DNA of 64,000 bases from Amycolatopsis acidicola (GCF_007713735.2 NZ_VMNW02000044.1:1-64000); one strand, 5' to 3'. Shown: positions 1-8,986, counted from the stretch's first letter. Notes: generated by a model not told the origin, from the sequence alone. Numbers and translations are program-made.

Positions 1-46
1 GGGTTCGATTCCGGCAGGGTGTCGCGCGACCTCGAACAAAGCGCAG

Positions 47-120
47 TGCCCCGGACGGGACTCGAACCCGCACTTGATCGATTTTAAGTCGACTGCCTCT
101 GCCGATTGGGCTACCGGGGC
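47..120 (-). tRNA. tRNA-Leu (anticodon UAA), short variable arm
   Basis: The minus strand folds into a full cloverleaf: 7-bp acceptor GCCCCGG/CCGGGGC, D arm, anticodon arm GTCGA-CTTAAAA-TCGAT, a 5-nt variable region (CAAGT) and a T arm with loop TTCGAGT. The loop places TAA at positions 34-36, which reads the rare leucine codon UUA. The discriminator is A, as leucyl-tRNA synthetase expects. CCA is not encoded. The oddity is the class I architecture: bacterial tRNA-Leu normally has a long variable arm. The amino-acid identity is inferred from the anticodon. Confidence 0.85.
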
Positions 121-151
121 ACCGCACACCCTACTGCGGCGCCCCGCCCGG

Positions 152-1477
152 TCAGGACCTGGACGCCCTGGCGAATTCTTCCTTCGGGTTGTTGATCTGC
201 CCCAGCGAAACGACCTCGCGCCGGAACAGGCCGCCGAGGGTCCAGTCCAGCAGGATCCGCGCCTTGCGGTTGAAGGTGGGCATCGCCTTGAGGTGGTACG
301 CGCGGTGGAACACCCAGGCGGGGAAACCCTTGATCTTCAGGTTCAGCGCGTCGGCCACACCCTTGTGCAGGCCGAGACCGGCCACGGCACCGAGGTTCTT
401 GTGGTAGTAGTCCTTCGGCTTCCCGCCGCGCAGCACGCGGATGATGTTCGCCGACAGCACGCGCGCCTGGCGCACCGCGTGCTGGGCGTTCGGCGGGCAG
501 GTGGCCGTCGGGTCCTGCTCGGTGCGCGCGAGGTCCGGCACGGCGGCGTTGTCACCGGCGGTCCACACGTCGGGGTGGCCGACGACCTGCAACGCCGCGG
601 TGGCCTCCACGCGACCGCGCTTGTCCACCGGCAGATCCGAGTTGGTCAGCACCGGGTTGGCCTTCACGCCGGCGGTCCAGATGATCGTGTCGCTGTCGAA
701 CTCGGTGCCGTCCGACAGCGTGACGTGCCCGTTCTCGAACGACTTCGCCGCGGTGGACAGGAAAACCTCGATCCCCCGCCGCTCGAGCTGCTCGACCGTC
801 CACACCCCGAGCGTCTCGCGGACCTCGGGCAGGATCCGCCCGGCGGCCTCGACGAGCACCCAGCGGATGTCCTTCGGCTCGATGTTTTCGTAGTAGCGCG
901 TGGCGAAGCGCGTCATGTCCTCGAGCTCGGCGAGCGCCTCGATGCCCGCGAACCCACCGCCGACGACGGTGAAGGTGAGCAAGCGCTTCCGCAGCTCCGG
1001 ATCCAGCGTGCTGGCCGCCTGGTCGAGCTTCGTCAGCACGTGGTTGCGGAGATAGATCGCCTCACCGATGGTCTTGATGCCGATGCCTTCCTCGGCGAGA
1101 CCGGGGATGGGCAGCAACCGCGCCACGGCGCCGAGCGCGACCACGAGCACGTCGTAGTTCAGCTGCTCGATGTGCCCGTCGGCGGCCTCGACCGTGACGG
1201 ACTTGCGATCGTGCTCGATCTTGTTCACGCGCGCCGTCAGCACATGGCAACGCTTCAGGACCCGCCGCAGCGGCACGACCACGTGCCGCGGTTCGATGGC
1301 GCCGGCCGCCGCCTCCGGGAGGAACGGCTGGTACGTCATGTGGGGCTGAGGATCCACAATGGTGACGGACGCTTCATTGGCGCGGAGCTTCTTTTGGAGT
1401 CCCAACGCGGTGTAGAGCCCGACGTAACCACCGCCCAGAATCAAGATCCGGGTCGGTTCCGACTTCGCTGCGGCCAT
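152..1477 (-). CDS. ndh: Type II NADH dehydrogenase (NDH-2)
   Basis: A 441-residue FAD-dependent NADH:quinone oxidoreductase that passes electrons from NADH to menaquinone at the inner face of the membrane without pumping protons. Residues 11-20 hold the FAD-binding Rossmann motif (ILILGGGYVG), 173-180 the NADH-binding motif GGGFAGIE, and 304-310 the second FAD motif VWTAGDN. The quinone-site segment CPPNAQHA (327-334) is typical of the family. Length matches NDH-2. The gene starts with ATG and stands alone between the tRNA and the uracil-DNA glycosylase gene, all on the minus strand. Confidence 0.95.
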   Translation of the reverse strand: MAAAKSEPTRILILGGGYVGLYTALGLQKKLRANEASVTIVDPQPHMTYQPFLPEAAAGAIEPRHVVVPLRRVLKRCHVLTARVNKIEHDRKSVTVEAADGHIEQLNYDVLVVALGAVARLLPIPGLAEEGIGIKTIGEAIYLRNHVLTKLDQAASTLDPELRKRLLTFTVVGGGFAGIEALAELEDMTRFATRYYENIEPKDIRWVLVEAAGRILPEVRETLGVWTVEQLERRGIEVFLSTAAKSFENGHVTLSDGTEFDSDTIIWTAGVKANPVLTNSDLPVDKRGRVEATAALQVVGHPDVWTAGDNAAVPDLARTEQDPTATCPPNAQHAVRQARVLSANIIRVLRGGKPKDYYHKNLGAVAGLGLHKGVADALNLKIKGFPAWVFHRAYHLKAMPTFNRKARILLDWTLGGLFRREVVSLGQINNPKEEFARASRS

Positions 1478-1575
1478 AGCAGTATCTTCCCACTCTCCCT
1501 TGACATCCGCTCGTGCACCCCAACCAGCTGTGACCCCGGTCGCGTCGCAGGGCGAAACGATTCAGACACGGTGCT

Positions 1576-2268
1576 TCAGCCCAATCCGGCCACCTTCGCG
1601 GCACGGCCGAGAACGTCCCGCAGCATCGCCGGGGTGAGCCTGCCCGTGAAAGTGTTCTGCTGCGACGGATGAAAACAGCCGAAAACGTGCAGCGGCGGGT
1701 CTCCGTGAAGCAGGATTTCCGCCCCGTGACCGAATTTCGGGCGCGGTTTCGGCACCGGCCGGACGTCGTTCAGCACCGGCATCAGCGCCTGCCAGCCGAA
1801 CGCGCCGAGCACCACGACCGCCCGCAACGTGGGACGCAACAGCTCCAGCTCGCGCACGAGCCAGGGGCGACATTCGTCACGTTCGGCGGGGGTCGGTTTG
1901 TTGTCCGGCGGCGCGCAGTGCACCGGGGCGGTGATCCGGGTGCCCCGCAGTTCGAGGCCGTCGCCGAGGCGTTCGGACGTCGGTTGGGACGCCAGTCCCA
2001 CGTCGTAGAGCGCTTGGAACAACACGTCGCCGGAACGGTCGCCGGTGAACATCCGGCCCGTGCGGTTTCCGCCGTGCGCGGCGGGGGCGAGGCCGACGAT
2101 CGCGAGCGCGGCGCCGTCCGGGCCGAACCCGGGAACCGGGCGGCCCCAATAGGTCTCGTTCGCGAAGGCCGCGCGCTTGGTGGCCGCGACGTGCTCGCGC
2201 CACTCCACGAGCCGCGGGCACCGGCGGCATCCGGAGACGGCGAGATCGAGCTCGGCCAAACCACTCAC
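1576..2268 (-). CDS. Uracil-DNA glycosylase family 5 (UdgB-type)
   Basis: A 230-residue base-excision repair enzyme of the iron-sulfur UDG superfamily. Motif GLAPAAHGGNRTGR at residues 59-72 is the family 5 motif I; it has Ala where other UDGs have a catalytic Asp or Asn. Cys14 and Cys17 (CRRC) together with Cys118 and Cys133 are placed to bind the 4Fe-4S cluster. The HPSQQN segment near residue 205 is the second active-site motif. Family 5 enzymes remove uracil, and often hypoxanthine, from DNA, which suits a GC-rich genome prone to cytosine deamination. It lies back-to-back with the S10 peptidase gene. Confidence 0.92.
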   Translation of the reverse strand: MSGLAELDLAVSGCRRCPRLVEWREHVAATKRAAFANETYWGRPVPGFGPDGAALAIVGLAPAAHGGNRTGRMFTGDRSGDVLFQALYDVGLASQPTSERLGDGLELRGTRITAPVHCAPPDNKPTPAERDECRPWLVRELELLRPTLRAVVVLGAFGWQALMPVLNDVRPVPKPRPKFGHGAEILLHGDPPLHVFGCFHPSQQNTFTGRLTPAMLRDVLGRAAKVAGLG

Positions 2269-2308
2269 CCGCCCAGCCTAGGACGGTCTTCGCCGCTAGA
2301 TTCCAGGC

Positions 2309-3784
2309 ATGCCCGAAGACACCAAAGCCGAGGAGAACGGCGAAGAGCGCCCGGCCGAGCCGACCGACGACCTGGTCACCACCAGCCACACGATCACCGT
2401 CAAGCGCCGCAAGCTCGCGTACACCGCGCAGACGGGGCGCATCGTGCTGCGCAAGGAAGTGACCACCGACGGGAAGTTCGAGGGGCACAAGGCGAAGGCC
2501 GAGGTGTTCCTGACCGCGTACACCCTCGACGACGCCGACCCCGGCTCGCGGCCGGTCACGTTCGCGTTCAACGGCGGGCCCGGCTCGGCGAGCGTCTGGC
2601 TGCACCTGGGCCTGCTCGGGCCGCGCCGCGTGGTCTCCGGCGACGTCGACGCCCCCGAACCGCCGCCGTACCGCCTGGTGGACAACCCGGAAACCCTGCT
2701 GGCGCACAGCGATCTCGTGTTCATCGACCCGGTCTCCACCGGTTACTCGCGCGCGGCCACCGGCGAGAAGTCCAAGGACTACCTGGGGTTCACGCCCGAC
2801 ATCGAGTCCGTCGGCGAGATCATCCGGCTCTGGACCTCGCGCAACGGCCGGTGGCTCTCCCCCAAGTACCTCGCCGGCGAGTCGTACGGCACGCTCCGCG
2901 CGGCCGCGCTGGCCGGGCACCTGCAGGAGCGGCACGGGCTGTTCCTCAACGGGCTGATGCTGATCAGCAGCGTGCTCGACATGGGCACGATCGTTTTCAG
3001 CGAGGGCAACGACAAGCCGTACTCCCTCTACGTGCCGACGTACGCGGCGATCGCGCACTACCACGGCAGGCACGGTGACCGCCCGCTCGACGACGTCCTC
3101 GCCGACGCCGAGGAGTTCGCCTCGCGCGAGCTGCCGTGGGCGCTGGAACGCGGCGCCCGCCTCTCGCCGGAGGAACGCACCCAAGCGGTGCAGACGCTGG
3201 CCTCGCTCACCGGGCTCGAAGAGTCCTATGTGGACAGGGTGAACCTGCGGATCGAGCACGTCCGGTTCTTCACCGAACTGCTGCGGGACCAGGGGCTGGC
3301 GACCGGCCGGATGGACGGCCGGTTCACCACCTGGGAACCGGACGGCGGCCGCGAGCAGATGAGCGACGACGCCTCGATTTCGCGGATCATCGGGGCCTAT
3401 TCGGCCGCCTTCAACCATTACGTGCGGCACGAACTGGAATACGAAAACGACCTGCCGTACGAACTGCTGGCGATGGACGTGGTGCGGAACTGGTCGTATT
3501 CGGAGTTCGAGGGCCGCTCGGTTTCGGCGGTGGACACGCTCAGCTCCGCGATGCGCGCGAACCCGCATCTGAAGGTGCACGTGGCGCTGGGCTACTACGA
3601 CGGTGCGACGCCGTATTACGCCGCCGAGCACGTGCTGGCGCGGCTGGTGATTCCCGAGGAATTGCGCGAAAACATCGAATCGGCGTACTACCCGGCCGGG
3701 CACATGATGTACGTCCACGAGCCGTCACGAGTACAGCAGTCGAAGGATCTCGGCGCGTTCGTGGCGAACACCAGCAATCGCTGA
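2309..3784 (+). CDS. S10 family serine carboxypeptidase-like protein
   Basis: A 491-residue alpha/beta-hydrolase-fold peptidase of family S10. The oxyanion region FNGGPGSASVWLHLGLLGPR is followed by the nucleophile Ser192 (GESYGT); Asp431 (YYDGATPYY) and His465 (AGHMMY) complete the triad. S10 enzymes cleave C-terminal residues from peptides, mostly at acidic pH. The N-terminus is acidic and hydrophilic with no signal peptide or membrane segment, so a cytoplasmic location is inferred although most characterised members are secreted or lysosomal. It is convergent with the subtilisin gene, and the two share a bidirectional terminator. Confidence 0.88.
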   Translation: MPEDTKAEENGEERPAEPTDDLVTTSHTITVKRRKLAYTAQTGRIVLRKEVTTDGKFEGHKAKAEVFLTAYTLDDADPGSRPVTFAFNGGPGSASVWLHLGLLGPRRVVSGDVDAPEPPPYRLVDNPETLLAHSDLVFIDPVSTGYSRAATGEKSKDYLGFTPDIESVGEIIRLWTSRNGRWLSPKYLAGESYGTLRAAALAGHLQERHGLFLNGLMLISSVLDMGTIVFSEGNDKPYSLYVPTYAAIAHYHGRHGDRPLDDVLADAEEFASRELPWALERGARLSPEERTQAVQTLASLTGLEESYVDRVNLRIEHVRFFTELLRDQGLATGRMDGRFTTWEPDGGREQMSDDASISRIIGAYSAAFNHYVRHELEYENDLPYELLAMDVVRNWSYSEFEGRSVSAVDTLSSAMRANPHLKVHVALGYYDGATPYYAAEHVLARLVIPEELRENIESAYYPAGHMMYVHEPSRVQQSKDLGAFVANTSNR

Positions 3785-3787
3785 GAA

Positions 3788-3823
3788 ACCGGGGGTTTCG
3801 CCGCGTCAGGCGAAACCCCCGGT
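3788..3823. terminator. Perfect bidirectional terminator hairpin
   Basis: A 15-bp perfect stem (arms 3788-3802 and 3809-3823, arm ACCGGGGGTTTCGCC) closes a 6-nt loop and is followed on the plus strand by CTTTTCT. It sits between the converging S10 and S8 peptidase genes, 4 nt after one stop codon and 24 nt after the other, so it can end both transcripts. Confidence 0.9.
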
Positions 3824-3846
3824 CTTTTCTCACGGCCGGGGAAAAC

Positions 3847-5568
3847 TCAGCTTCTCACGTATTCCGACCCGTGTGTCACAGCCGCGTAGGCGTCCACGGC
3901 ACCGTGTCCGTAGAAGCCGTTGAACGACGGCGAACCCGTGCAAGTGGCGGTGTACGACGCGTCGCGGCCCTCATCGAGGTAGTCCACGGTGCGCGGCACC
4001 GGGCACGCGACGTGCGCGGCCGTCCCCTCGATCACCCGCTGCACGGCGTCCGGGCTGAGCCCGAAACCGCCCTTGCCCGGCTTGCCGTACTGGGAAACGA
4101 TCAGCGCCGCCACACCCGTGGCGTGCGGCGTGGCCATCGAAGTCCCTTGCAGGTACTGGTAATAGCCCACGCGACCATCCGCCGCGACGGCCTTCTGCAC
4201 GCCGAGCGCGGCGCCTTCGGGGGTCACGTTGCCGTCCGCGTCGATGTTCCCTTCCGCCACACCGACGTTGCGCGGGTACGCGGACAGGATCTCGTTCTCG
4301 TTGGTGCGGTACCAATCCGTGCCGAACCCGTCGCGGTAGTACCCGCCGGGCGCGGACACCGAGATCTGCTCCGTGCCGTAGTTGGAGTAGTCCGCCTTGG
4401 CGCCCGAAGGACCGAACGCGCCGACGCCGATCGTGTGCGGGCCCTCGGTGGGCATGGACAGGCAGGTCGCGTTGTCGATCGTGCGGTCGTACGCCGCGTC
4501 GGCCGGGTAGTCCGGGCTCGTCGCGTCCGGCTGCGGGGCACTGAGGTCGGTGTGCTCGTTGCCGAGCGCGACGACGGAGGTGACGCCCTTGTTGTGCGCG
4601 TAGTCCAGCGCGCGCGTCACGGCCTCGACGATGGTGCGCTGTTCGAGCCGCTGCTCGGCGCTGTCGGCCGGGTTGTTCGCGCAGTTGTACAGCCACGGGT
4701 CGACGTAGAAGCTCATGTTGACCACGTCGATGCCGGCGTCACCCGCGTACGTGAGCGCGTCGACGGTCGGCTGGAGGAAGAAGTAGCCCGAGTCCTGTCC
4801 CGCGCGGATGTTCACGAGCGTCACGCCCGGTGCCACGCCGGAGATGCCGAAACCGTTGGCGGCAGCGGCGATCGTGCCCGCGACGTGCGTGCCGTGCCCG
4901 TCGTCGTCGTGGTCCACCGGGTCGACGCAGCCGCGGTACTCGCACGGCCCGTCCACGACCGCGCCGGTCTCGTCGGTGGGGATGTCGCGGGTGAAGTTGC
5001 GGGAGTCGGCGGCGTCGAAGTTGGGCGCGATGTCCGGGTGCGAACCGTCGATCCCGGTGTCGATCACGCCGACCTTGACCCGCTTGTCGCCGGGCTGCAC
5101 CGTGCGCGCCAGGTCCGAGCGCACGGACTTGAGGCCCCACAGCTCGTCGTCCAGCGGATCGGTGCCCGCCGGCTTCTTGGAAACCTGCGATTTGCCTGCC
5201 GTGCCACCGGATTCCTTCTCGACGGCGTCCGGTTTGCTGACCGCCTTGTCCTTGGGCGCCTTGCCGATCGAGGTGGCCTTGGCCGCGCCGTAGACCGCCC
5301 CGCTCGACGAGACCCGCTCGACGAACCCGTTGGCCGGTGCGCTCGCGGTGATCAGGCCGACCGCGGTGTTGCTGTGCAGGACCGTCCCGCCGGCGTCCCG
5401 GATCGCCTGCTCGGCGGCGGAGACGCGCTGACCGGCTTCGGTCAGCACCGTGAACTCCGTGGCCGCGCCGGAAAGCTGCGGCTGCGCGGCGGCCTGCGGG
5501 CCCGCGACTGCCAGCCCGCCGATCAGCGGGAGCGCGAGCGCGGTGACGAGCAACCTGGTTCTTCTCAA
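3847..5568 (-). CDS. Secreted subtilisin-like serine protease (S8)
   Basis: A 573-residue subtilase. Residues 1-28 are a Sec signal peptide (MRRTR, then a hydrophobic core ending at AQA-type residues). A propeptide-like region of about 110 residues follows. The catalytic triad is Asp170 (VGVIDTGIDGSHPD), His225 (DGHGTHVAGT) and Ser477 (GTSMATPHATG). Paired cysteines in the catalytic domain suggest disulfides formed outside the cell. The Ala/Lys/Ser-rich linker around 100-135 probably joins propeptide and protease. Likely an extracellular scavenging protease. RBS AGGAG lies just before the start. Confidence 0.94.
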   Translation of the reverse strand: MRRTRLLVTALALPLIGGLAVAGPQAAAQPQLSGAATEFTVLTEAGQRVSAAEQAIRDAGGTVLHSNTAVGLITASAPANGFVERVSSSGAVYGAAKATSIGKAPKDKAVSKPDAVEKESGGTAGKSQVSKKPAGTDPLDDELWGLKSVRSDLARTVQPGDKRVKVGVIDTGIDGSHPDIAPNFDAADSRNFTRDIPTDETGAVVDGPCEYRGCVDPVDHDDDGHGTHVAGTIAAAANGFGISGVAPGVTLVNIRAGQDSGYFFLQPTVDALTYAGDAGIDVVNMSFYVDPWLYNCANNPADSAEQRLEQRTIVEAVTRALDYAHNKGVTSVVALGNEHTDLSAPQPDATSPDYPADAAYDRTIDNATCLSMPTEGPHTIGVGAFGPSGAKADYSNYGTEQISVSAPGGYYRDGFGTDWYRTNENEILSAYPRNVGVAEGNIDADGNVTPEGAALGVQKAVAADGRVGYYQYLQGTSMATPHATGVAALIVSQYGKPGKGGFGLSPDAVQRVIEGTAAHVACPVPRTVDYLDEGRDASYTATCTGSPSFNGFYGHGAVDAYAAVTHGSEYVRS

Positions 5569-5674
5569 GGCAAACTCCTCCTCACCATAAAGGTGAGAGG
5601 AACCTACCCGGCAAACCGCCGAATCGGAACGAAAACCCGACGAAAGTCAGTGGTCACGATCCGGACGCGGCCAC

Positions 5675-6628
5675 TCAGACCAGGGAAAGCGCGATCCCGT
5701 CGAGGATGTCGTGCTCGCTCACGATCAGCTCGGTGGGGCCGCCCCGCTCGGCCAGCTGCTCGGCGAGCAGGCGGACGATCAGCGCGCCGCCGCCGATCAC
5801 GTCGACGCGGCCGGGGTGGATCACCGGGTTCGCGCCGCGGGTGGCGTGGTCGGCGGACAGCAGCTCGTCGGCCACGCGGGAGATCGTCTCCGGCGACAGC
5901 TTCGACAGGTGCGTGCGCTCCGAGTCGTACTCCGGAAGCCCTTGCGACACCGCGGAAAGCGTGGTGACGGTGCCCGCGACGCCGATCCACGTCTTCGCCT
6001 TCGACACGTCGACGACCTCGAACGCCTGCTCCAGCACGCTCGCCGCGAACTCGCGCCCGGCGGCGATCTCCTCGCCGGTGGGCGGGTCGGACTTCAGCGC
6101 GCGCTCGGTGATGCGCACGCAGCCGATGTCCACGGACTTCGCGGCGGTGACCGTGGCGCGCTGCCCGTCCCAGTCCCCGAGCACCAGCTCGGTGGAGCCG
6201 CCGCCGACGTCGACCACGAGGAACGGGCCGTCGTCCGGGTCCTGCTCGCCGACCGCGCCGGTGAAGGACAGCCGCGCCTCTTCGTCACCGCTGATCACCT
6301 CGGCCTCCACGCCGAGGACCTCCCGCGTCATCGCGAAGAACTCGTCGCGGTTGCTCGCGTCGCGGGTGGCCGACGTGGCGACCATGCGCACGCGCTCGGC
6401 ACCCTTCCGCCGCGCGGCGATGGTGTAGTCCGCGAGCGCGGCGCGCGTGCGCTCCAACGCTTCGGGCGCCAGCCTGCCTGTCGCGTCCACTCCCTGGCCG
6501 AGCCGGACGATCCGCATCTCGCGGTGCAGGTCGCGCAGGTCGACCGTGCCGTCATGGCGGTGCGTCAGCTCGGCGACGAGCAGTCGGATTGAGTTGGTTC
6601 CACAGTCGATCGCGGCAACACGGGGCAT
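5675..6628 (-). CDS. ppx: Ppx/GppA family exopolyphosphatase
   Basis: A 317-residue member of the sugar-kinase/Hsp70/actin superfamily that hydrolyses terminal phosphate from polyphosphate or pppGpp. The N-terminal phosphate loop is AAIDCGTNSIRLLVAE (residues 5-20); the second nucleotide-binding loop VVDVGGGSTELVLG is at 138-151; the catalytic Glu lies in ISGDEEARLSF near residue 116. It is the short single-core form found in actinobacteria, without the HD-like C-terminal domain of E. coli PPX. It closes the eno-ftsB-DUF501-ppx cluster known from M. tuberculosis Rv1023-Rv1026. Confidence 0.92.
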   Translation of the reverse strand: MPRVAAIDCGTNSIRLLVAELTHRHDGTVDLRDLHREMRIVRLGQGVDATGRLAPEALERTRAALADYTIAARRKGAERVRMVATSATRDASNRDEFFAMTREVLGVEAEVISGDEEARLSFTGAVGEQDPDDGPFLVVDVGGGSTELVLGDWDGQRATVTAAKSVDIGCVRITERALKSDPPTGEEIAAGREFAASVLEQAFEVVDVSKAKTWIGVAGTVTTLSAVSQGLPEYDSERTHLSKLSPETISRVADELLSADHATRGANPVIHPGRVDVIGGGALIVRLLAEQLAERGGPTELIVSEHDILDGIALSLV

Positions 6629-6637
6629 GCGGCCAGC

Positions 6638-7780
6638 CTAAGGGTTGGGGCTCGTCCCGCTAGTCGTGGTCGTGGTGGTCGTGGGCGCGCACGGGTCCGG
6701 GGTACCCGACGACGTAGTGGTCGTCGTCGTGGTGGTCGTTGTGGTCGTCGTGGTGGAGCTCGGACACGTCGGCGTTGTGGACGGCGTGGTCGTCGTTGTC
6801 GGCGGCGTGGTGACCGTGACCGGGTTCGAGCCCGTCGTGGTGGGTGCGACGGACGTGGGCGCCTGCGCGGCCGTCGCGGCGGGCGGCGCCACCGGCGTTG
6901 TCGTGGTGGTGATCGGGGCGGGCGCGGGCTCGGCGGGCATCGACGGCGCGCCGATCGGGACCGTACTGTCCGGCAGCTGCAGGACACCCTTGCGGTACGC
7001 CTCCGCCCACAGGATCACTGTGTCCACATAGACATCGGAGTTGTTGTAGCGGTAGATCGCCGACCGCAGCTGGTCGGGGTTCGCCAGGTCCAGACCGCCC
7101 GAGCACAGGTAGCGGCCGGTGGCCAGCGTCGCGTCGAAGATGTTGTTCGGGTCGGACACGCCGTCGTTGTTGCCGTCCGCGCCGTAGAAGCCCCACGTGG
7201 ACGGGATGAACTGGGTGGGCCCGACCGCCCTGTCCCACACCGTGTCGTGGTCCCAGCGGCCGCCGTCGGTGTCCGGGATCGGCGCGGTGTTGTTGGTGCC
7301 GTTGAGTTCCGGGCCGAGGATGGGCTCGAGGGTGTTGCCCGCCTTGTCGACGTAACCGCCGCGCGCGTGGTTCGACTCGATGCGGCCGATGCTCGCGATC
7401 AGCGCCCAGTCGATGTGGCAGTCCGGGAGTTCCTTGCCCATGATGTCGGCCGCGTTGCGGTACGCCGCCAGCGCCGTGCCGGGAATGCCGAGCGGGCCGC
7501 TCGGGAGTTCATACGCTGGAAGGGGTTCCTGCACGGCGGCGGGCTTCGGCAGACTTCCGTCCACGTTGACCGCCACCAGTTTCGGGTCGAAGCCCTCCAC
7601 CAAGGGAACGTCGCGGGTGTGCTCGGCGGCCGGGGTGGCCGTCCAGTTCTGGGTGCCGCCGCTGGCCGCGACGGCAGGGAGGATCGCCAGTACGCCACCG
7701 ACCGCCGCGACGAAGGTCTTGTGGCGCAAGCCGAGTCTTCGGATCTTGCGCCGGGCGATGCGAACCCGCGTCAACCGCAC
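6638..7780 (-). CDS. Lytic transglycosylase with Thr-rich C-terminal tail
   Basis: A 380-residue exported peptidoglycan lytic transglycosylase of the MltB/SLT_2 type. The basic N-terminus and hydrophobic segment at 22-40 form a signal anchor or signal peptide. The catalytic domain spans about 88-270: catalytic Glu135 in IGRIESNHARGG, the motif GPTQFIPSTW at 187-196, and Cys121/Cys226 as a likely disulfide. Residues 285-380 are low-complexity Pro/Thr with long Thr runs, probably an extended wall-spanning or glycosylated region. GTG start. It sits between the DUF501 and ppx genes; a diverged paralogue lies at 11.3 kb. Confidence 0.88.
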   Translation of the reverse strand: MRLTRVRIARRKIRRLGLRHKTFVAAVGGVLAILPAVAASGGTQNWTATPAAEHTRDVPLVEGFDPKLVAVNVDGSLPKPAAVQEPLPAYELPSGPLGIPGTALAAYRNAADIMGKELPDCHIDWALIASIGRIESNHARGGYVDKAGNTLEPILGPELNGTNNTAPIPDTDGGRWDHDTVWDRAVGPTQFIPSTWGFYGADGNNDGVSDPNNIFDATLATGRYLCSGGLDLANPDQLRSAIYRYNNSDVYVDTVILWAEAYRKGVLQLPDSTVPIGAPSMPAEPAPAPITTTTTPVAPPAATAAQAPTSVAPTTTGSNPVTVTTPPTTTTTPSTTPTCPSSTTTTTTTTTTTTTTSSGTPDPCAPTTTTTTTSGTSPNP

Positions 7781-7885
7781 AACCCCAGACCCCTCCTGTC
7801 CGGAACCCTGCCCTGGGTCGATCCTTGCCCGGGCAGTGTTAAGCCCGGGTAACCAGTAGGGCTATCCGCACAGGGGCCGGAGTCG

Positions 7886-8392
7886 TTACTTCGCGCAATC
7901 CCCGGAAGGCCAGTCGGGGCGCAGCAGTTCGAGGGTCTCGTCGCCGAAGGGGTTCACGCCGGGGCCGCAGGCGAGCGTGTGCGCGAGGTGGACGTGGAGG
8001 CATTTGACCCTGCCCGGCATACCGCCCGCGGTGACCTGGTGGCCGAGCGGCTCGATCGCGTCGCGCTGCGCGAGGTACGACTCGTGCGCCCGCAGGTACG
8101 CCGCGGCCAGCTCCTCGTCGGTCTCCAGCCGCGCGGTCATCTCCTTCATGATCCCGGACGCTTCCAGCCGTCCGACCAGCGAAGCCAGTCGCGGGCAGGT
8201 CAGGTAGTACAGGGTGGGAAACGGCGTCCCGTTCTCCAGCCTCGGACTGGTCTGGACCACCGAGGGGTGGCCGCCGGGGCAGCGCGCGGCGACCGCGCGC
8301 AGCGCCCGCGGCGGGCGGCCGAGCTGGACGGCGATGATCTCGCGGTCCGCTTCGGTCACCGGCTCGAACGAGGGCAGTTCCGTGCTGTTCAC
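7886..8392 (-). CDS. DUF501 domain-containing protein
   Basis: A 168-residue cytoplasmic protein of the DUF501 family, recognised by its sequence and by its fixed place between ftsB/divIC and ppx in actinobacteria (Rv1025 position). It carries conserved Cys/His residues (RCPGGHPSVVQTSPRL, then CLHVHLAHTLACG near the C-terminus) that could bind a metal. GTG start. The function is unknown; the constant link to a division gene and enolase suggests a housekeeping role (inference). Confidence 0.88.
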   Translation of the reverse strand: MNSTELPSFEPVTEADREIIAVQLGRPPRALRAVAARCPGGHPSVVQTSPRLENGTPFPTLYYLTCPRLASLVGRLEASGIMKEMTARLETDEELAAAYLRAHESYLAQRDAIEPLGHQVTAGGMPGRVKCLHVHLAHTLACGPGVNPFGDETLELLRPDWPSGDCAK

Positions 8393-8416
8393 GCCCCCAT
8401 TGTCGCAACCGCGTGC

Positions 8417-8986
8417 TCAGCCGCCGAGCGTGGACCAGAGTTGGTCGTACCAGGCGGCGTCACCGGGGCCGGCCTGCTTCTGGACGTGCTGTTGCTCCTG
8501 CGGCTGCGGATTGTCCTCCGGCAGCTGCACGAGGTACGGCGTTTCGCCCGGCATCACGTACCGCAGCCGACGCCGGGCCTCGGCCTGCACCTGGGCCGGA
8601 TCGCTCGCCGCGGCCTGGCGGGACTGCAGCTCCGCGACCTCGCGCTTCAGCCCGGCCTGCCGCTGCTCCTGCTCCGCGATCTCCGACCGCTGGCTCAGAT
8701 ACGTGCGCAACGGCACGGCGAGCGTGAACGCCAGCGCGCACACCACGATCGCGAGCACCGCCGCGCGCCGGGTGGTGGACATGCCCAGCACCTTGGCGGC
8801 GCCACCGGCCGGATTCGCGCCGAGGCCACGGCGCAGCCGCGCCTTCACCGGCTCCCGGCGCACCTGCCGCGGCCGCCGGGCGGGAGCCCCCTCGGCGCGG
8901 CGGGCCGAACCCTCCGCGCGCCGGGACGGGAGGCCGTCACCGCGACGACCTCCCCTGCCCGTGCGCTCCCTGCCCCGCTCTCGCAT
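8417..8986 (-). CDS. ftsB: Septum formation initiator FtsB/DivIC-like
   Basis: A 189-residue bitopic membrane protein. A long Arg/Ala-rich cytoplasmic N-terminus (1-70) is followed by one transmembrane helix (75-93) and a heptad-rich extracytoplasmic coiled coil (98-130), then YVMPGETPYLV, the conserved post-coil segment of the FtsB/DivIC family. Members link FtsL and FtsQ in the divisome. It begins 8 nt after the enolase stop, so co-transcription from eno is likely, as in the M. tuberculosis Rv1023-Rv1024 pair. The symbol is by family; divIC is equally apt. Confidence 0.87.
   Translation of the reverse strand: MRERGRERTGRGGRRGDGLPSRRAEGSARRAEGAPARRPRQVRREPVKARLRRGLGANPAGGAAKVLGMSTTRRAAVLAIVVCALAFTLAVPLRTYLSQRSEIAEQEQRQAGLKREVAELQSRQAAASDPAQVQAEARRRLRYVMPGETPYLVQLPEDNPQPQEQQHVQKQAGPGDAAWYDQLWSTLGG

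Noticed and set aside
1..24. Possible 3' end of a plus-strand tRNA (GGTTCGATTCC looks like a T loop)
   Set aside because: Only the T-loop side is in the window; the visible T stem has a G-G mismatch and the acceptor side cannot be checked.
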